Positions 1 through 10,393 of a stretch of 64,000 nucleotides of DNA are shown piece by piece. Below the pieces are notes generated by a model. It did not search any database. It was not told where the DNA came from and was given only the letters and a program-made list of their open reading frames with translations. The stretch lies in the NCBI RefSeq assembly GCF_000153105.1, contig NZ_CH672376.1:3540025-3604024 (forward strand), written 5' to 3'. Positions within the stretch are counted from its first letter, which is position 1. The number at the start of each line of letters is the position of its first letter. Source of the stretch: Blastopirellula marina DSM 3645 (GTDB lineage Bacteria > Planctomycetota > Planctomycetia > Pirellulales > Pirellulaceae). The position numbers were made by a program, and so were the translations under genes.

Positions 1-1322
1 TTCTCTTGGCGGATTCCCTCGATGATCTGGTCATAGGCCCAGCTGTTTTCGGTCGGGATTCGCTCGATGGGGATCTCCAGGATACCGGCCACTTTTTGCC
101 GATCGGCTTCGTTGGTGAAGCTATGTCCCCCTAGCAGATTGGTCGTGTTGCTGAAGAGGCGCGACCCCATCGCGTTGCACTGGCCCGTGATGGAATTGGC
201 GCCGGTCCCCGGGCGTCCAATGTTGCCGGTCATCAGCGCCAAGTTGATGATCGCCTGAGCGGTGCGCACCCCTTCATGGCTTTGGTTGACTCCCATCGTC
301 CACCAAAACGAGACCCGTTGGCCGCGATGGATCTTCTCGGCCAGTTCGACAATCGCTTGCTCAGAGAGCCCGGTCAGTTCCATGGCCCGCTCGATCGTGT
401 AGGACTGGACATGCTGCGCGAACGGCTCAAAGTCATTCGTATGAGCGGCGATAAACTCGCGATCGATCCAATCCTTTTGAATCAGATAATTCGCGACGGC
501 GTACAGCAGCGTCAAATCGGACTTGGGCTGGATCTTCAGATGCGAAGTCGCCGCTTGCGCCGTTTCGGTCAGCCGCGGATCAATCGCAATGATCTCAGGC
601 TGATGTCGGTTGCGCAGCACTCGCTCCCACAGGATCGGATGTGCGATGCAAATGTTGGAGCCGACAAAGATCAGCGTGTCCGACTCTTCAAAGTCGGCGT
701 ACGAAAACGGGGGCGCGTCAAAGCCAAACGATTCTTTGTAAGCGGTCGCCGCGGTCGCCATACATTGCCGCGTATTCCCATCACCGTGCTGCATCCCCAT
801 GCCAAACTTGGCGAGAGACCCCAGAAACGCCATCTCTTCGGTCGCGATCTGGCCTGTGCTTAAGAAGGCGACCGCGTCATTTCCGTGTCGCGACTGCACT
901 CCTTTCATCTGTTGGCAAAAATAGTGGAGCGCCTCGTCCCAGCTGGTCGGCTCCAGTTCTCCCGACGCGCCGCGGCGAAGCGGGCGCGTCGCTCGATCGG
1001 ACGACTGCAAAACGTTGAGCGCTTCCCAGCCTTTGGGACAGGCCATCCCTAGATTCACGGGCCAATCCGTCGACGGAGTTAAGTTGACGGAGCGCCCCTC
1101 TTTCAGGTGAATTTCGAGACCGCAACCGGTCGAGCAAAATCCGCATACCGATGTGGTCGTCGCATCCGGAGATTCGGATTGGCGCGTCTTGCCGAGTCCA
1201 AACTTCGCCGGCTCCAGCAACAGCTGCCGCGTCAAATGACCGTCACGCGCCAGAATGATATCTCCCACCATCTTTAACGGAGAGAGTTTTGCTTTCGGTT
1301 CTTCCCGGGGTATCGTGCTCAT
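1..1322 (-). CDS. nasA: Assimilatory nitrate reductase catalytic subunit (NasA/NarB type), partial
   Basis: Molybdopterin (bis-MGD) oxidoreductase expected to reduce nitrate to nitrite in the cytoplasm. The first 440 residues are in the window and the C-terminus runs off the left edge. A 4Fe-4S motif sits at Cys60, Cys63, Cys67 and Cys95, and a probable molybdenum-ligand Cys187 lies in NTRQCMATA. The stretch [18 protein letters not shown] near residue 400 is typical of nitrate reductases of this clade. About 59 residues precede the iron-sulfur motif, longer than I expect for NasA/NarB. The ATG at 1322 overlaps the stop of the upstream Fe-S/membrane gene as ATGA, so the two are translationally coupled. 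It is the last visible gene of the nitrate operon. A related formate dehydrogenase or NapA is less likely, given the transporter context. Confidence 0.88.
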   Translation of the reverse strand, partial: MSTIPREEPKAKLSPLKMVGDIILARDGHLTRQLLLEPAKFGLGKTRQSESPDATTTSVCGFCSTGCGLEIHLKEGRSVNLTPSTDWPVNLGMACPKGWEALNVLQSSDRATRPLRRGASGELEPTSWDEALHYFCQQMKGVQSRHGNDAVAFLSTGQIATEEMAFLGSLAKFGMGMQHGDGNTRQCMATAATAYKESFGFDAPPFSYADFEESDTLIFVGSNICIAHPILWERVLRNRHQPEIIAIDPRLTETAQAATSHLKIQPKSDLTLLYAVANYLIQKDWIDREFIAAHTNDFEPFAQHVQSYTIERAMELTGLSEQAIVELAEKIHRGQRVSFWWTMGVNQSHEGVRTAQAIINLALMTGNIGRPGTGANSITGQCNAMGSRLFSNTTNLLGGHSFTNEADRQKVAGILEIPIERIPTENSWAYDQIIEGIRQE

Positions 1323-2932
1323 CCATGGTCTCCCGCACGAGCGACGCCCGGCATGCTGGGGGTCGATTCTGAAGTAAAGTAAAGATAGCGATCGATCAGT
1401 TCCGCCGCCGTTAACAACAGGAAGCTGGTGACCGCAATCGCCTGAGAAGCCCCGCTGGGGCTCGCAAAGATCCAAGCAACCGGCAAGACGCCCCCTCCAA
1501 TCGCCCAAAGTCCATTGCGGACCTGGGTCGGCAGGTGCAACTTGTCCAGAAGCAGTTCCCGCGTTCGAGTAAATGGATTGGCGAAATCTGCGTCGGCTTT
1601 CGCGGCGAAGCGTATTTCCAAATATCCACGCACGGCGGAAAGCATGATCAGTAACAAAGCAATCGGAATCACATAGTCGCGCCCGCCGCTTACCGCCGCC
1701 ATCGCCGCGGCGGCGCCTAACAGCAGAACCGTTCCGCCGAAGCGTCCCCCGGTCCAGACAGGTCCCCAGACTGGTCGTCGCGTCGCAACATAAATCATGA
1801 TGCTGCAAAAGACTCCCACCAGACCGACAACGACGCCGAGCCAAGCTGCGATCGCGCCGAACGTCAGGTATTGCTGAAACCAAAGCGAGGCCGTGGCCAA
1901 CGCGATCAACGGAAAGTATTTGCCAAAGATGACCGCTTCTCGACTAAGCCAAGAGGTCCTCAAGCCTAGAAAAACGCGATAGCCATAAAAGGGACGCCCG
2001 AGATGGAGTCCCGATGCGGCGAGTCCCAGCATGCAGGAAATCGTCGCGAGTAAGAACAGGCCCAACCTCTGCGCCGGCAGCAAGCAACCGGCCAGCGCCG
2101 CGCCGACCGACAACTGAGTAAAGACCAGCAGCACGACCAGCGGCAGATGACCATGGTTGAGTCGAAGTGAAAACTGATCGCCAGAAGCTAACTTCAGCGT
2201 GCGCGCTGTGCCGACAAATTGCGTTGTCGGAGCGGTCGTCGCTGGGTGAGCGGCGCCGTCGAGAAACTCTCCTCGCTCTCCGGCCGCCCGTGCGTCTTCT
2301 TGCCGGACCAGCGTAATGCGGATCGCCTGATTGGGACATGCCTGCACGCAAGCCGGCGCTTCGCCGACATCGAGCCGCTGCCGGCACATGTCGCACTTCC
2401 GCACAATCCCTTTCGCTTCGCTATACTGCGGCACGTCGTAAGGGCACATCATCGTGCAATACTTGCAGCCGATGCACTGGTCATCCAGGTGGACCACGAT
2501 GCCGGTCACAGGATCCTTGTCATACGCTTTGACGGGACACCCCTTCAGACAGCCGGGGTCGGCGCAGTGATGACATGCAGTCGTCACATGCTGCAGCGTG
2601 GCGCACTCATCCTCCGCTTGAAGTAGTCCGACGCTGCGCCAGGTCTCGTCTTCATCCAGGCCGTTTCGATTGTGACAAGCGACGACGCAAGCTTTGCAGC
2701 CCGAGCAAGCGTCAAGGTCGACCTCGAAGGCGTATTGCTCTCCCGCACTCGGCGCAGCGGCGGGCAACAGTTCTCGATAAAGGGGCGCCATCAACGGGGT
2801 GGTAGCGTCGGCGTGCCGTTGCGAAAAACGTTCGACCGCCGTCAGATCTTGTTGCTCAGCGAGCAACGACTGGATCAGGTCAAAGCCGTCCGTGAGCACC
2901 GGCTGCTGTTTTTGGATTACGCTCGCCATCAA
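1319..2932 (-). CDS. Fused 4Fe-4S ferredoxin and DmsC-like membrane anchor, electron donor to nitrate reductase
   Basis: A 537-residue two-part redox protein. Residues about 66-215 form a DmsB/NrfC-like ferredoxin with four Cys clusters, beginning [11 protein letters not shown] at residue 76 and including [12 protein letters not shown] and a final CVQACP. These bind up to four 4Fe-4S centres. From about residue 265 the protein becomes hydrophobic, with roughly eight membrane segments like DmsC or NrfD-type quinol-oxidising anchors. The inferred role is to carry electrons from membrane quinol to the adjacent nitrate reductase. The stop overlaps the reductase start (ATGA), and only 7 bp separate this gene from the upstream GAF gene. 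The N-terminal 65 residues match nothing I recognise. Confidence 0.85.
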   Translation of the reverse strand: MMASVIQKQQPVLTDGFDLIQSLLAEQQDLTAVERFSQRHADATTPLMAPLYRELLPAAAPSAGEQYAFEVDLDACSGCKACVVACHNRNGLDEDETWRSVGLLQAEDECATLQHVTTACHHCADPGCLKGCPVKAYDKDPVTGIVVHLDDQCIGCKYCTMMCPYDVPQYSEAKGIVRKCDMCRQRLDVGEAPACVQACPNQAIRITLVRQEDARAAGERGEFLDGAAHPATTAPTTQFVGTARTLKLASGDQFSLRLNHGHLPLVVLLVFTQLSVGAALAGCLLPAQRLGLFLLATISCMLGLAASGLHLGRPFYGYRVFLGLRTSWLSREAVIFGKYFPLIALATASLWFQQYLTFGAIAAWLGVVVGLVGVFCSIMIYVATRRPVWGPVWTGGRFGGTVLLLGAAAAMAAVSGGRDYVIPIALLLIMLSAVRGYLEIRFAAKADADFANPFTRTRELLLDKLHLPTQVRNGLWAIGGGVLPVAWIFASPSGASQAIAVTSFLLLTAAELIDRYLYFTSESTPSMPGVARAGDHG

Positions 2933-2939
2933 TATTCCT

Positions 2940-3764
2940 TTACAGCGTCACGCAAACGACCGAGGCTAAGCGATTGCCGACAAACTGCGGGAAGGCGACT
3001 TGCCATGCTTGCGACGAGCCCTCGCCGACCAACATTAGTTTGGGGAATCTGGCGGCGGCCACGTAGCCGACGAGCCCTTCACTTAACCGGAGCGTGGAGG
3101 GAATCTCGTCCGCTCCTTCCATCGCGATCCGATGTTTCAGCTCGAGTCCGGTCCCTTCGCTATCCAGCAGCCAGACTTCGACCGCTGAGAAGAGGGGCGC
3201 CTGATAAGATCCCAGCATCAGCAGCACGCTCGACAGCTCAAATTCTGACTTTAGGAAAGGAAGCCCCAGGCCAAAGTCGAGCCCCGCCGAGCGGGCGCCG
3301 GCCGATCGCATGAAATTGGGAGAGGCTCCCAAATTATTGACGCAGGCGGCCAAACGGTTTTCCCAAACTTCGCCCGGCAAGCCCGAGCGCCGCGGGAAGC
3401 GGACATACGGGGTGATGCGCTCGATGTAGTCGAGATTGCGATAAATCCCCTGAGCTAAACTCAATTCGTCGCGATCGTCCCGTTTCCACACTTCAAAGGC
3501 GCCGATCGCATCTTCGGGCAACTGAAACAGCATTTCCACGACGCCGCGCAGCGATTCGTTGGTCGCGGCGGGAAAGGCCAAATAGACCTGGTCGCCGATA
3601 ACTTCGAGCCACACGCCGCGCTCTTGCTGAAACCCGGCGCTGGCGTTCTGATCTGGGCGAACCGACCAATCGCCGGTCGCGTCGATCGTCCAGCCAGCCG
3701 GCTCGGCGTCATCCACGGCGGAAACGCGGATCGCTTGCAGCATGCTCATGGTATCGGTTTGCAT
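2940..3764 (-). CDS. Double-GAF domain protein in nitrate operon
   Basis: A 274-residue soluble protein that appears to hold two GAF-type sensory modules. The first is at about residues 88-190, with a GLPGEVWE segment and a GLDFGLGLPFL strand. The second is at about 194-274, opening with EVWLLDSEGTGLELKH and containing LSEGLVGYVAA. The two openings (FEVWKRDD and VEVWLLDS) resemble each other, as in a duplication. No kinase, cyclase or DNA-binding domain is attached. A good ribosome site (AGGGA, 9 nt before ATG) supports the start. It lies between the transporter ATPases and the reductase subunits, so a regulatory or nitrate/NO/redox-sensing role is inferred from position only. Confidence 0.7.
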   Translation of the reverse strand: MQTDTMSMLQAIRVSAVDDAEPAGWTIDATGDWSVRPDQNASAGFQQERGVWLEVIGDQVYLAFPAATNESLRGVVEMLFQLPEDAIGAFEVWKRDDRDELSLAQGIYRNLDYIERITPYVRFPRRSGLPGEVWENRLAACVNNLGASPNFMRSAGARSAGLDFGLGLPFLKSEFELSSVLLMLGSYQAPLFSAVEVWLLDSEGTGLELKHRIAMEGADEIPSTLRLSEGLVGYVAAARFPKLMLVGEGSSQAWQVAFPQFVGNRLASVVCVTL

Positions 3765-3796
3765 GGGGACAATTCCCTGTTGGTTCGGTCGGTTGG

Positions 3797-4693
3797 TTAC
3801 GCTTCAGCGTGCGCCAGCGCGTCGGCTTGATCCGACGCGTCAGCAGACTTCGCTGCATCAGATTCGGCGATTTTAGGGACAGGGGCTGGGCGATGTTTGC
3901 GACGGTCTTGTTCTTCCAAGAACGAAACCAGACAACCGCGCAAGTCGTAGTAGAGCGGATCTTCCAGCACTTCCTCTCGGCGCCGCGGACGCTCGAACGG
4001 CATGTCTAAGATTTGGCCCACGCGCGCCATCGGGCCGGTCGTCATCATGCAGATTCGATCGGCCATATAGATCGCTTCGTCCACGTCATGCGTCACTAGC
4101 ATCGTCGTAATCTTCTCGCGATCGAGAATCTTCAAAATGACGTCCTGCAGCTCCATGCGGGTCAGCGAGTCCAGTCGTCCAAACGGCTCATCCAACAACA
4201 GCATCTTGGGCTTCAGCGCGATCGCCCGCGCGATGCCGACGCGCTGCTGCATGCCGCCAGACAACTCGCGCGGGTACTTGTCCATTGAGTCGGCCAGCCC
4301 GACCGCATCGAGATAGTACTCGCAGATTTCCTTGCGCTGCTGACGCGTCCCATGGGCGAAAACCCGATCAACGCCGAGTCGCACGTTTTGAATCGCCGTC
4401 ATCCAAGGCAACAAGCACGGTGATTGAAACACGACCGCGCGATCGGGACCGGCGGACGTAACCTCTTTGCCCGACAGCACGACGCTTCCCTCGCTGATCG
4501 AGTTGAGCCCGGCCACCATGGTCAGGACCGTCGACTTTCCGCATCCAGAGTGCCCGATCAGACTGACGACTTCTCCCCGCTTCATAATCAGGTTAAAGCC
4601 GTCGACGACCGTGACGCGATCGCCATACGGATTGGGATAGGCCTTCGAGAGCCGAAACAGCTCGACGTAGCGTTGTTCGCCACCGGTGGACAT
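3797..4693 (-). CDS. Nitrate-type ABC transporter ATPase (NrtD-like)
   Basis: A 298-residue ATP-binding subunit of an NitT/TauT-family importer. Walker A is GHSGCGKST at residues 47-55, the Q-loop region is [11 protein letters not shown], the signature [14 protein letters not shown] starts at 144, Walker B is MLLLDEP at about 164-170, and the H-loop reads VTHDVDEA. The last 40 residues are an Ala/Asp/Lys-rich tail outside the family core. AAGGAAA lies just upstream of the ATG. It sits 21 bp downstream of a second, distinct ATPase gene, so the transporter probably uses an ATPase heterodimer, as cyanobacterial NrtC/NrtD do. There is no C-terminal binding-protein-like domain of the kind fused to NrtC. 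Confidence 0.9.
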   Translation of the reverse strand: MSTGGEQRYVELFRLSKAYPNPYGDRVTVVDGFNLIMKRGEVVSLIGHSGCGKSTVLTMVAGLNSISEGSVVLSGKEVTSAGPDRAVVFQSPCLLPWMTAIQNVRLGVDRVFAHGTRQQRKEICEYYLDAVGLADSMDKYPRELSGGMQQRVGIARAIALKPKMLLLDEPFGRLDSLTRMELQDVILKILDREKITTMLVTHDVDEAIYMADRICMMTTGPMARVGQILDMPFERPRRREEVLEDPLYYDLRGCLVSFLEEQDRRKHRPAPVPKIAESDAAKSADASDQADALAHAEA

Positions 4694-4714
4694 TACAATT
4701 TCCTTGCTGAGGGA

Positions 4715-5599
4715 TTAGGCGCCAAAATTGGCTGGCTCAAGATCCGGCAGCGTAAACCGCCGCGTTTCGGTTCGCGTTTTTTTATCGGCGCTTAGTTGCA
4801 ACATGTACCGTGTCGCTTCGTTGCGCAGATGTTTGTAATCGGGATCAAAATTCAGCGTGGTCCGGTCTCGCGGCCGCGGCAGCGTCACGTCAAATTCGCG
4901 TCCCAACTTGGCGCCGGGGCCCGGCGTCAACGGAACGATTCGATCGGCCATCAACACCGCTTCGTCCACGTCGTTGGTGACCATCACGACGGTCCGGCGG
5001 TCTTCTTCCCACAGTCGGATGATCTCGTCCTGCAGAACGCTCCGGGTCAACGCATCGAGTGCGCTCAGCGGTTCGTCCAGCAACAACACTTCTGGCTGCA
5101 TTGAGAGGGTGCGAGCGAGCGAGAGCCGCTGTCGCATGCCGCCTGATAGTTCACTCGGGTACTTCTTTTCGGACCCCGACAAACTGACCATGTCGATATA
5201 CTTTTGCACGTAATCGCGTCGCGCGGTCCCGGTCAGATCGCGCCGCAATCGCTTAACGGCCAGATCGATATTGCCGACCACGGTCAGCCACGGCAACAGC
5301 GAGTAGTTTTGAAATACAATTCCGCGGTCAGGGCCCGGCGCCGGCATCGGTTCTCCCCGGTAGAGCGCGGCTCCGCGCGTCGGCGTGGTCAGTCCGGCCA
5401 AGGTCGAAATCAAAGTCGACTTGCCGCTGCCGGAATAGCCGATCACGACGACGAACTCGTTTTCCTCGACCTTTAGACAGGCCTCGTCCAGTACGACATA
5501 GGCTTCCGCTCCCATCCCAAAAGAGACGGTGACATCTTGCAGTTCCAGAACCGGCGGCCGATTTTCATCGTCGCCGGGAATGTTGGCATTGCGGATCAT
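4715..5599 (-). CDS. Nitrate-type ABC transporter ATPase (NrtC-like, no sensor domain)
   Basis: A 294-residue ABC ATPase of the nitrate/sulfonate/taurine family. Walker A is GYSGSGKST (54-62), the signature is [14 protein letters not shown] (151-164) and Walker B is VLLLDEP (171-177). The H-loop reads VTNDVDEA, with Asn where His is usual. I believe NrtC-type ATPases can show the same change, but could not check. The start overlaps the permease stop as ATGA (5596-5599), showing coupling. With the other ATPase downstream it probably forms the cytoplasmic motor of the importer. The regulatory binding-protein-like C-terminus of cyanobacterial NrtC is absent. Confidence 0.88.
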   Translation of the reverse strand: MIRNANIPGDDENRPPVLELQDVTVSFGMGAEAYVVLDEACLKVEENEFVVVIGYSGSGKSTLISTLAGLTTPTRGAALYRGEPMPAPGPDRGIVFQNYSLLPWLTVVGNIDLAVKRLRRDLTGTARRDYVQKYIDMVSLSGSEKKYPSELSGGMRQRLSLARTLSMQPEVLLLDEPLSALDALTRSVLQDEIIRLWEEDRRTVVMVTNDVDEAVLMADRIVPLTPGPGAKLGREFDVTLPRPRDRTTLNFDPDYKHLRNEATRYMLQLSADKKTRTETRRFTLPDLEPANFGA

Positions 5600-7155
5600 A
5601 GGGCTGTTGCGCCTCCATCAAAACTGACCAACCGCTGGAACACGATCATGATGCGGTCCAACAACAAACCGACAACGCCGACGACAAACACCGTAAGCAG
5701 CATCTGTGAGAACGTGTCGGACGAGCCGTTGTTAAACATGTCCCAGACAAATTTGCCTAAACCGGGACTCGACGAGAGCAACTCGGCGGCGATCAACACC
5801 ATCCAGCCGACCCCCAACGAAATCCGGAGCCCCGTAAAGATCAGCGGCAACGCCGAAGGGATCACGATTTTGGTCAAACGATCCCACATGCTCAGACGTA
5901 ACACGCGAGCCACGTTCAAATGGTCCTTGTCAATCGACGCAACTCCCAGCGCGGTGTTGACCAGCGTGGGCCAGAGCGAGCAGAGGGCGACCGTGATCGC
6001 CGAACTCAAAAACGCCGGTTTGACCCAGGCTTCGTCCGGACGTTCGATAAACCCGCCGACGACGATAAAGACAATCGGCAACCAAACGATGGGCGAAACC
6101 GGTTTAAAGAGCGAGATGAGCGGCGAGAGGGAGGCCATGATTACTTTGTTCAAGCCGCAAAGGACCCCGATCGGAATCGCGATCGCGGTCGCGAAGAGAA
6201 AGCCGACAAAGACGCATTCGATGCTGGTGAAGACCTGATCAAAAAAAGTGGGCGGTTTGGCGTAAATCGCGCCGGCGCTCGACAGCACGCGCTCTTCGGC
6301 GCCCAAATAGTCGAGGGTCGCGTCGTAGCGCTGACCGGGCGCGGCCGCGGCCAACGCGGCGTCCGCATTTTTGAGCGTCAGCGCCGCACTCGCCACATTG
6401 CTGCGTCGATTGCCGTCACTCAGTAACGACGCTCGCTTGTCGAGAAATTGCGTCTCTTGATCCAGATCGTTCTTTTCGCGCAGCAGCGCCGCAAATTGCG
6501 GCGTCGTCGATTTGCGGATCGCCGCCAGGTCCGAGCGCAGTTCTTTTAGATGGGTCGACTCGCGGGCCGACAAGGTTTGATGCTCACGCACGGACGCGAC
6601 GTATTGCTCACGCGGTTCGTCTTGGGAGACCTCTAACTTGTCCCCCAGCTTGTGAAGCTCTTGTTCACGTTCGAATTGCGATGCATGGTAAACGAGCGTT
6701 TGATTTTCAATCGCTTCTTCGTACTTCTTTAGCGTCGCGGCCGTTTCTGCGTCAAGCGTCGCCGTCAGCTCCGCGAGTTCCGCTTCGACCACGGCTTTGC
6801 GCTCGGTAGCGTCGGCCAGCTGCTGCGTGACCAGGGCGAGCGTCGTATCGCGATCGTCGCCGGTGCGGGCGAAGTCCGCTTTTTTGGCGTACTCGCGCCA
6901 GTGAAACTCATAGACATCGACCAACGAACCGGCGACATCGACCGGCGACGGCAAACTGCCGGCTTTGGTTTTGATGAACGGCGCGATCGCCGCCCAGGCG
7001 CCGATAAACAGGGCGAAGACGACGACCGGCGCGACAATAAAGAGGCCGATCTTCCGCACTTGCTGCCGCGGCTCTTCGCCGTAACAGAGCCGAACGACCG
7101 GCTCGAAGCAGTTCATGCCGGCGACATCCAGCAAACGAATGATTTTATATTTCAT
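5596..7155 (-). CDS. nrtB: Nitrate-type ABC transporter permease with large coiled-coil insert (NrtB-like)
   Basis: A 519-residue inner-membrane permease, about twice the usual length for NrtB-type proteins. Membrane segment 1 is at about residues 37-58, followed by the family's short loop motif LPSPVDV. A hydrophilic, Glu/Lys/Ala-rich stretch with strong heptad character then runs from about 100 to 300. The binding-protein-dependent permease domain resumes at about 305-519, with an EAA-loop equivalent around [11 protein letters not shown]. By topology the insert lies in the first periplasmic loop, between segments 1 and 2. It could reach the binding lipoprotein or the outer membrane porin, but that is speculation. 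The start ATG at 7155 has no strong ribosome site. Confidence 0.88.
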   Translation of the reverse strand: MKYKIIRLLDVAGMNCFEPVVRLCYGEEPRQQVRKIGLFIVAPVVVFALFIGAWAAIAPFIKTKAGSLPSPVDVAGSLVDVYEFHWREYAKKADFARTGDDRDTTLALVTQQLADATERKAVVEAELAELTATLDAETAATLKKYEEAIENQTLVYHASQFEREQELHKLGDKLEVSQDEPREQYVASVREHQTLSARESTHLKELRSDLAAIRKSTTPQFAALLREKNDLDQETQFLDKRASLLSDGNRRSNVASAALTLKNADAALAAAAPGQRYDATLDYLGAEERVLSSAGAIYAKPPTFFDQVFTSIECVFVGFLFATAIAIPIGVLCGLNKVIMASLSPLISLFKPVSPIVWLPIVFIVVGGFIERPDEAWVKPAFLSSAITVALCSLWPTLVNTALGVASIDKDHLNVARVLRLSMWDRLTKIVIPSALPLIFTGLRISLGVGWMVLIAAELLSSSPGLGKFVWDMFNNGSSDTFSQMLLTVFVVGVVGLLLDRIMIVFQRLVSFDGGATAL

Positions 7156-7218
7156 CGCGAGTTCTTGAGGGGTAATCGTGGGGTCAAAATCATCTTGACG
7201 ACTGCCTGACGCTGCGAA

Positions 7219-8712
7219 CTATTCGTCCTTGTTGCCGATCTTGTGCGCGTTGAGATAGGTGATCGGATCGTGACCGTCGAACGTGATTCCGTCGATAAAC
7301 TCCGCCGTCGGCGGCTTGTAGCCGTCGGTGTCAGACCCAGGCACTTCGGAGCGATCCAGCTTTCCTTCGCTGATCAGCCGCTCGGCCGCTTCCCGATAGA
7401 TGTCAGGCCGGTAGATCTTTTTGGCGGTCTCGCCGTACCACTCGGCGGACTTCGGCTCGGTGATCTGTCCCCAGCGACGCATTTGCGTCAGGAACCAGAC
7501 GCCGTCGCTATACCAGGGGTAGGTCGCGTGCGACTTGAAGAAGACATTGAAATCCGGCAATTCTCGCTTGTCCGATTTCTGAAAGTAGAAATAGCCGGTC
7601 ATCGAATTGCGAATCACATCGACATCGGCGCCGACATAGTTGGCTTTCGACAACAACTGCACCGCCGATTCGCGATTGACAAACTTGCCCGCGGCGTCGA
7701 CTTCGTCCAACCATTTTCCGGCTTGGATCAGCGCCTTCACCACCGCGACATGCGTGTTGCGGTTTTCGTCGTTCCAGGCTTTCGTAACGCCGAACACCTT
7801 TTCAGGATTGTTCTTCCAGATGTCATAGTTGGTGACGACCGGGACGCCGATCCCTTTGACGACCGCTTGCTGATTCCATGGTTCGCCGACGCAATAGCCT
7901 TGGATCGTGCCGACTTCCATCACTTGGGGCATCATCGGCGGCGGCGTCACCGACAGCAACACTTCCGCATCGGTCACGCCGGTCGTATCGGCCGACGTGT
8001 ACATCCCGGGATGAATTCCGGCGGCGGCCAACCAGTAGCGAAGCTCATAGTTGTGCGTCGAGACGGGAAAGACCATCCCCATCTTCAACAGATCGCCAGA
8101 GGCTTTGCGATCGGCGACGACCGATCGCAGCGCGTCGGCGGAGATCGGATGTTTCGGTTGCGACGACTGTAGAGCCGGGTCGGCTTTCTGCATCTCCTCC
8201 CAGATCGAATTGGAGACAGTGATCGCGTTGCCGTTCTGATCCATCGTAAACGCAGTGATGACGTGCGCTTCGCCGTTAATTCCGATCGTCGATGCGATCG
8301 GCTGCCCCGACAACATATGGGCGCCATCCAGCTCGCCGCTGATGACCCGTTCCAGCAGCGTTTTCCAATTCGGTTGCGCCTCGATCTCGACCTGCAATCC
8401 TTCGTCTGCAAAGAATCCTTGTTCTTTGGCGATGACCAGCGGAGCACAGTCAGTCAGCTTAATGAAGCCGAACTTCAGCTTTGTCTTTTCGAGCCGCAAC
8501 GAGGAAGGACGATCACTTTTGGCCGCACTCACCGCCCCCGGCTGCTCTTTCCCTAAGACCTTCATCGCGGCGGTCGCTTCGGCCGCTAAAGCGTCAATAT
8601 CGAGATCCTGCAAACTGGGGCCGCTTCGCTGTTGGCCGCAACCGCAAATTGCAAAGCCGGCGCAGACCAACCAAAACATGGCTGCGAAAGGAGAGATTCG
8701 ATGACGTCGCAT
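7219..8712 (-). CDS. nrtA: Nitrate-type ABC transporter substrate-binding lipoprotein (NrtA-like)
   Basis: A 497-residue NMT1/NrtA-family periplasmic binding protein, anchored as a lipoprotein: the signal peptide ends in the lipobox-like ICGC near residue 25. The core opens with [27 protein letters not shown] sequence, the canonical start of nitrate/bicarbonate binding proteins, and contains [15 protein letters not shown], a family ligand-site stretch. It is the first gene of the operon. An IS4 element is inserted only 6 bp before its ATG, removing the native leader. No good Shine-Dalgarno is visible in the 17 bp between the IS end and the start codon. Nitrate is the likely ligand because a nitrate reductase gene follows; nitrite or bicarbonate cannot be excluded. 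Confidence 0.88.
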   Translation of the reverse strand: MRRHRISPFAAMFWLVCAGFAICGCGQQRSGPSLQDLDIDALAAEATAAMKVLGKEQPGAVSAAKSDRPSSLRLEKTKLKFGFIKLTDCAPLVIAKEQGFFADEGLQVEIEAQPNWKTLLERVISGELDGAHMLSGQPIASTIGINGEAHVITAFTMDQNGNAITVSNSIWEEMQKADPALQSSQPKHPISADALRSVVADRKASGDLLKMGMVFPVSTHNYELRYWLAAAGIHPGMYTSADTTGVTDAEVLLSVTPPPMMPQVMEVGTIQGYCVGEPWNQQAVVKGIGVPVVTNYDIWKNNPEKVFGVTKAWNDENRNTHVAVVKALIQAGKWLDEVDAAGKFVNRESAVQLLSKANYVGADVDVIRNSMTGYFYFQKSDKRELPDFNVFFKSHATYPWYSDGVWFLTQMRRWGQITEPKSAEWYGETAKKIYRPDIYREAAERLISEGKLDRSEVPGSDTDGYKPPTAEFIDGITFDGHDPITYLNAHKIGNKDE

Positions 8713-8718
8713 GGAAAA

Positions 8719-8729
8719 GATCCCGGGGT
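8719..8729. repeat. Left target-site duplication of IS4 element
   Basis: The 11 bp GATCCCGGGGT recurs exactly at 10298-10308, immediately outside the other IS end. Duplications of this size are normal for IS4-family insertion. Confidence 0.9.
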
Positions 8730-8748
8730 GAATGGCACGAGATTAATT

Positions 8749-10122
8749 CTAAGCGGCTGTAGCATAACGGTTTCGGGGCGTTTGCATTAGCTTGTATTCC
8801 TTAGGCCGTCGCTTGAGTTCTCGCGGTTCGTTGCGGTCGGGACGGTTGCCGACTTCGAGCTGGCGGATCGTTTGCAGGAGGTTGCTCCACTGAGGGTCTC
8901 GCTGTTTGGGATTCCAGCGGAGCGCGGCGGCGAATTCTTCGACGGCTTGCAGCGCGCCGTTGAAGCTCAGACGCCAAGGGGGCAACTGGAACTTCAGCGC
9001 CGTCGCCAGCATCGCGGCACGCACCAGGTTGTAGCCGATCATGTGGCAGTGCAGTTCTTTGCGAACCATCGCTGGACTCTTGCAACGGAGGTGATCCATC
9101 TGCATCTGGATTTTCAAACTGCGGATATGCAGTTCCGCTTGCCAGCGGCGACGATACAAATCGGCCAGATCTTCCGCCGGATAAACGTCGCCTTGCAACA
9201 GCGTCGTCGCCAACGTGATTCGACGCGTACGAAAGCCTCGCTGCGTCACTTCATATCGCAAGTGACGAACGAGAATCGACGATGGATATTGGTCGTATTC
9301 GTCCGTCGTCATCCACGTCGGACGCTGCGGCTTGGCATAGCCCACGATCTGATCACAGTCGCCTTGTCGCAGTCCTCGACGAAAGTCGATTTTGCGACGA
9401 TGATGCGCGCGAGCCACGATGTCGATCCCGCGCAGATCCGATAAAGCGAGCAACCAGAAACTGGCGTAGTACCGATCGGCGAGCACGATTTCTCCCGAGT
9501 GAAACTGCGACAAGAGCGTTCGTAAGAGCGACGTCTCGCCCGTCTCTTTCCCTGCGTAACGCCCCATCGCAAACATCGTCGCCGCTCCTGTCGCCAGTGA
9601 AAAAACTTGCACGATCCGCGCCAAGGGAAAGCCGCACCCAGGCTTCTGGTTTTCAATTTGCGGAAAGGCGGTTTGATTCGCTCGCGTGTCGGCCATCGTG
9701 ACGGTCGTACCGTCGACGATGATTACTTCGCGCCCCTGGAATCGCCAATCGCCGAGGCCCGCTTCGTCGCACTTTCGCGCCGTCCAAGCGAGCAGCCGTT
9801 GGAACAACGCAATCGGCAAACGTCGCCGCGCTTGGCAGTATGAAGTCGTATCGCCGCTGCAGCGCGACAACCCCTGCGCCATGCGCCAGGCGTTGAGCCG
9901 CGTCACGACTTGCTGACAACTATGATCGGCGGATAGCGTCTGCATCACGAACATCCAAACGACGATCATCGGCGAATAAATGCGCTCGCGAAACGAGAAG
10001 CCGATTTCGTGACAGATCGCGGCGACAACGCCGCTGGGGAGCAAGAGCTCGCTGGATAAGTTTGAAACGTCACGGAACTTGCTTTGTACATCCTGCGGCG
10101 AAGCGTTAAAATGATCGGACAC
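8749..10122 (-). CDS. IS4-family transposase
   Basis: A 457-residue DDE transposase. Catalytic residues are visible as Asp137 (VDGTT), Asp216 (LADRYY) and Glu330 within the IS4 hallmark Y-2-R-3-E-6-K (Tyr323, Arg326, Glu330, Lys337). The reading frame is full length and uninterrupted, so the element may be active. Translation starts at a GTG preceded by AGGAGG at a suitable distance. Its stop lies only 37 bp from the nrtA start on the same strand, so transcription of the transposase could read into the nitrate genes. Confidence 0.95.
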   Translation of the reverse strand: MSDHFNASPQDVQSKFRDVSNLSSELLLPSGVVAAICHEIGFSFRERIYSPMIVVWMFVMQTLSADHSCQQVVTRLNAWRMAQGLSRCSGDTTSYCQARRRLPIALFQRLLAWTARKCDEAGLGDWRFQGREVIIVDGTTVTMADTRANQTAFPQIENQKPGCGFPLARIVQVFSLATGAATMFAMGRYAGKETGETSLLRTLLSQFHSGEIVLADRYYASFWLLALSDLRGIDIVARAHHRRKIDFRRGLRQGDCDQIVGYAKPQRPTWMTTDEYDQYPSSILVRHLRYEVTQRGFRTRRITLATTLLQGDVYPAEDLADLYRRRWQAELHIRSLKIQMQMDHLRCKSPAMVRKELHCHMIGYNLVRAAMLATALKFQLPPWRLSFNGALQAVEEFAAALRWNPKQRDPQWSNLLQTIRQLEVGNRPDRNEPRELKRRPKEYKLMQTPRNRYATAA

Positions 10123-10285
10123 GGCGGGGCCTCCTGAAACGGCGATTGTTACACCACCAATTCAGCGAAGCTCCGCCGTCTTTTTCAATCATCTTGCTTA
10201 AATTGCAGTGATGACCACTTGCTGTCGCAAGATCTTGCGACAGCAACTTCCGCCGATTACCGCATGCTGGGGCGGAGGCTTTAAG

Positions 10286-10297
10286 CTCGTGCCATTC
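10286..10297. repeat. Right terminal inverted repeat of IS4 element
   Basis: CTCGTGCCATTC, the exact reverse complement of 8730-8741. Confidence 0.93.
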
Positions 10298-10308
10298 GAT
10301 CCCGGGGT
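10298..10308. repeat. Right target-site duplication of IS4 element
   Basis: GATCCCGGGGT, identical to 8719-8729. It marks the pre-insertion leader of the nitrate operon. Confidence 0.9.
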
Positions 10309-10393
10309 GACTTCGGCGCTGAAAGCTCGACCTTTAGCAGCTCGCGCACTAAAGGTTCGACATTGGGTCGATTTCATTGCCGATAGCTCTATC

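Larger units (their letters stand above)
8730..10297 (-). mobile_element. Complete IS4-family insertion sequence, 1568 bp
   Basis: The element is bounded by perfect 12-bp inverted ends, GAATGGCACGAG at 8730-8741 and its reverse complement at 10286-10297. The pairing continues imperfectly for a few more bases. Both ends are flanked by the same 11-bp target duplication, so this is an intact insertion that has not been rearranged. It carries one transposase gene on the minus strand, parallel to the nitrate operon. It sits inside the operon's 5' leader. A -10-like TAGAAT (8751-8746, minus) points outward at the operon, but I see no convincing -35 partner. Confidence 0.93.

Noticed and set aside
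276..863. Plus-strand 195-residue frame
   Set aside because: It lies opposite the nitrate reductase gene, whose conserved motifs fix the minus strand as coding.
8746..8751. Outward IS promoter toward nrtA
   Set aside because: TAGAAT resembles a -10, but no -35 partner is visible at the right distance, so it is kept only as a weak possibility.
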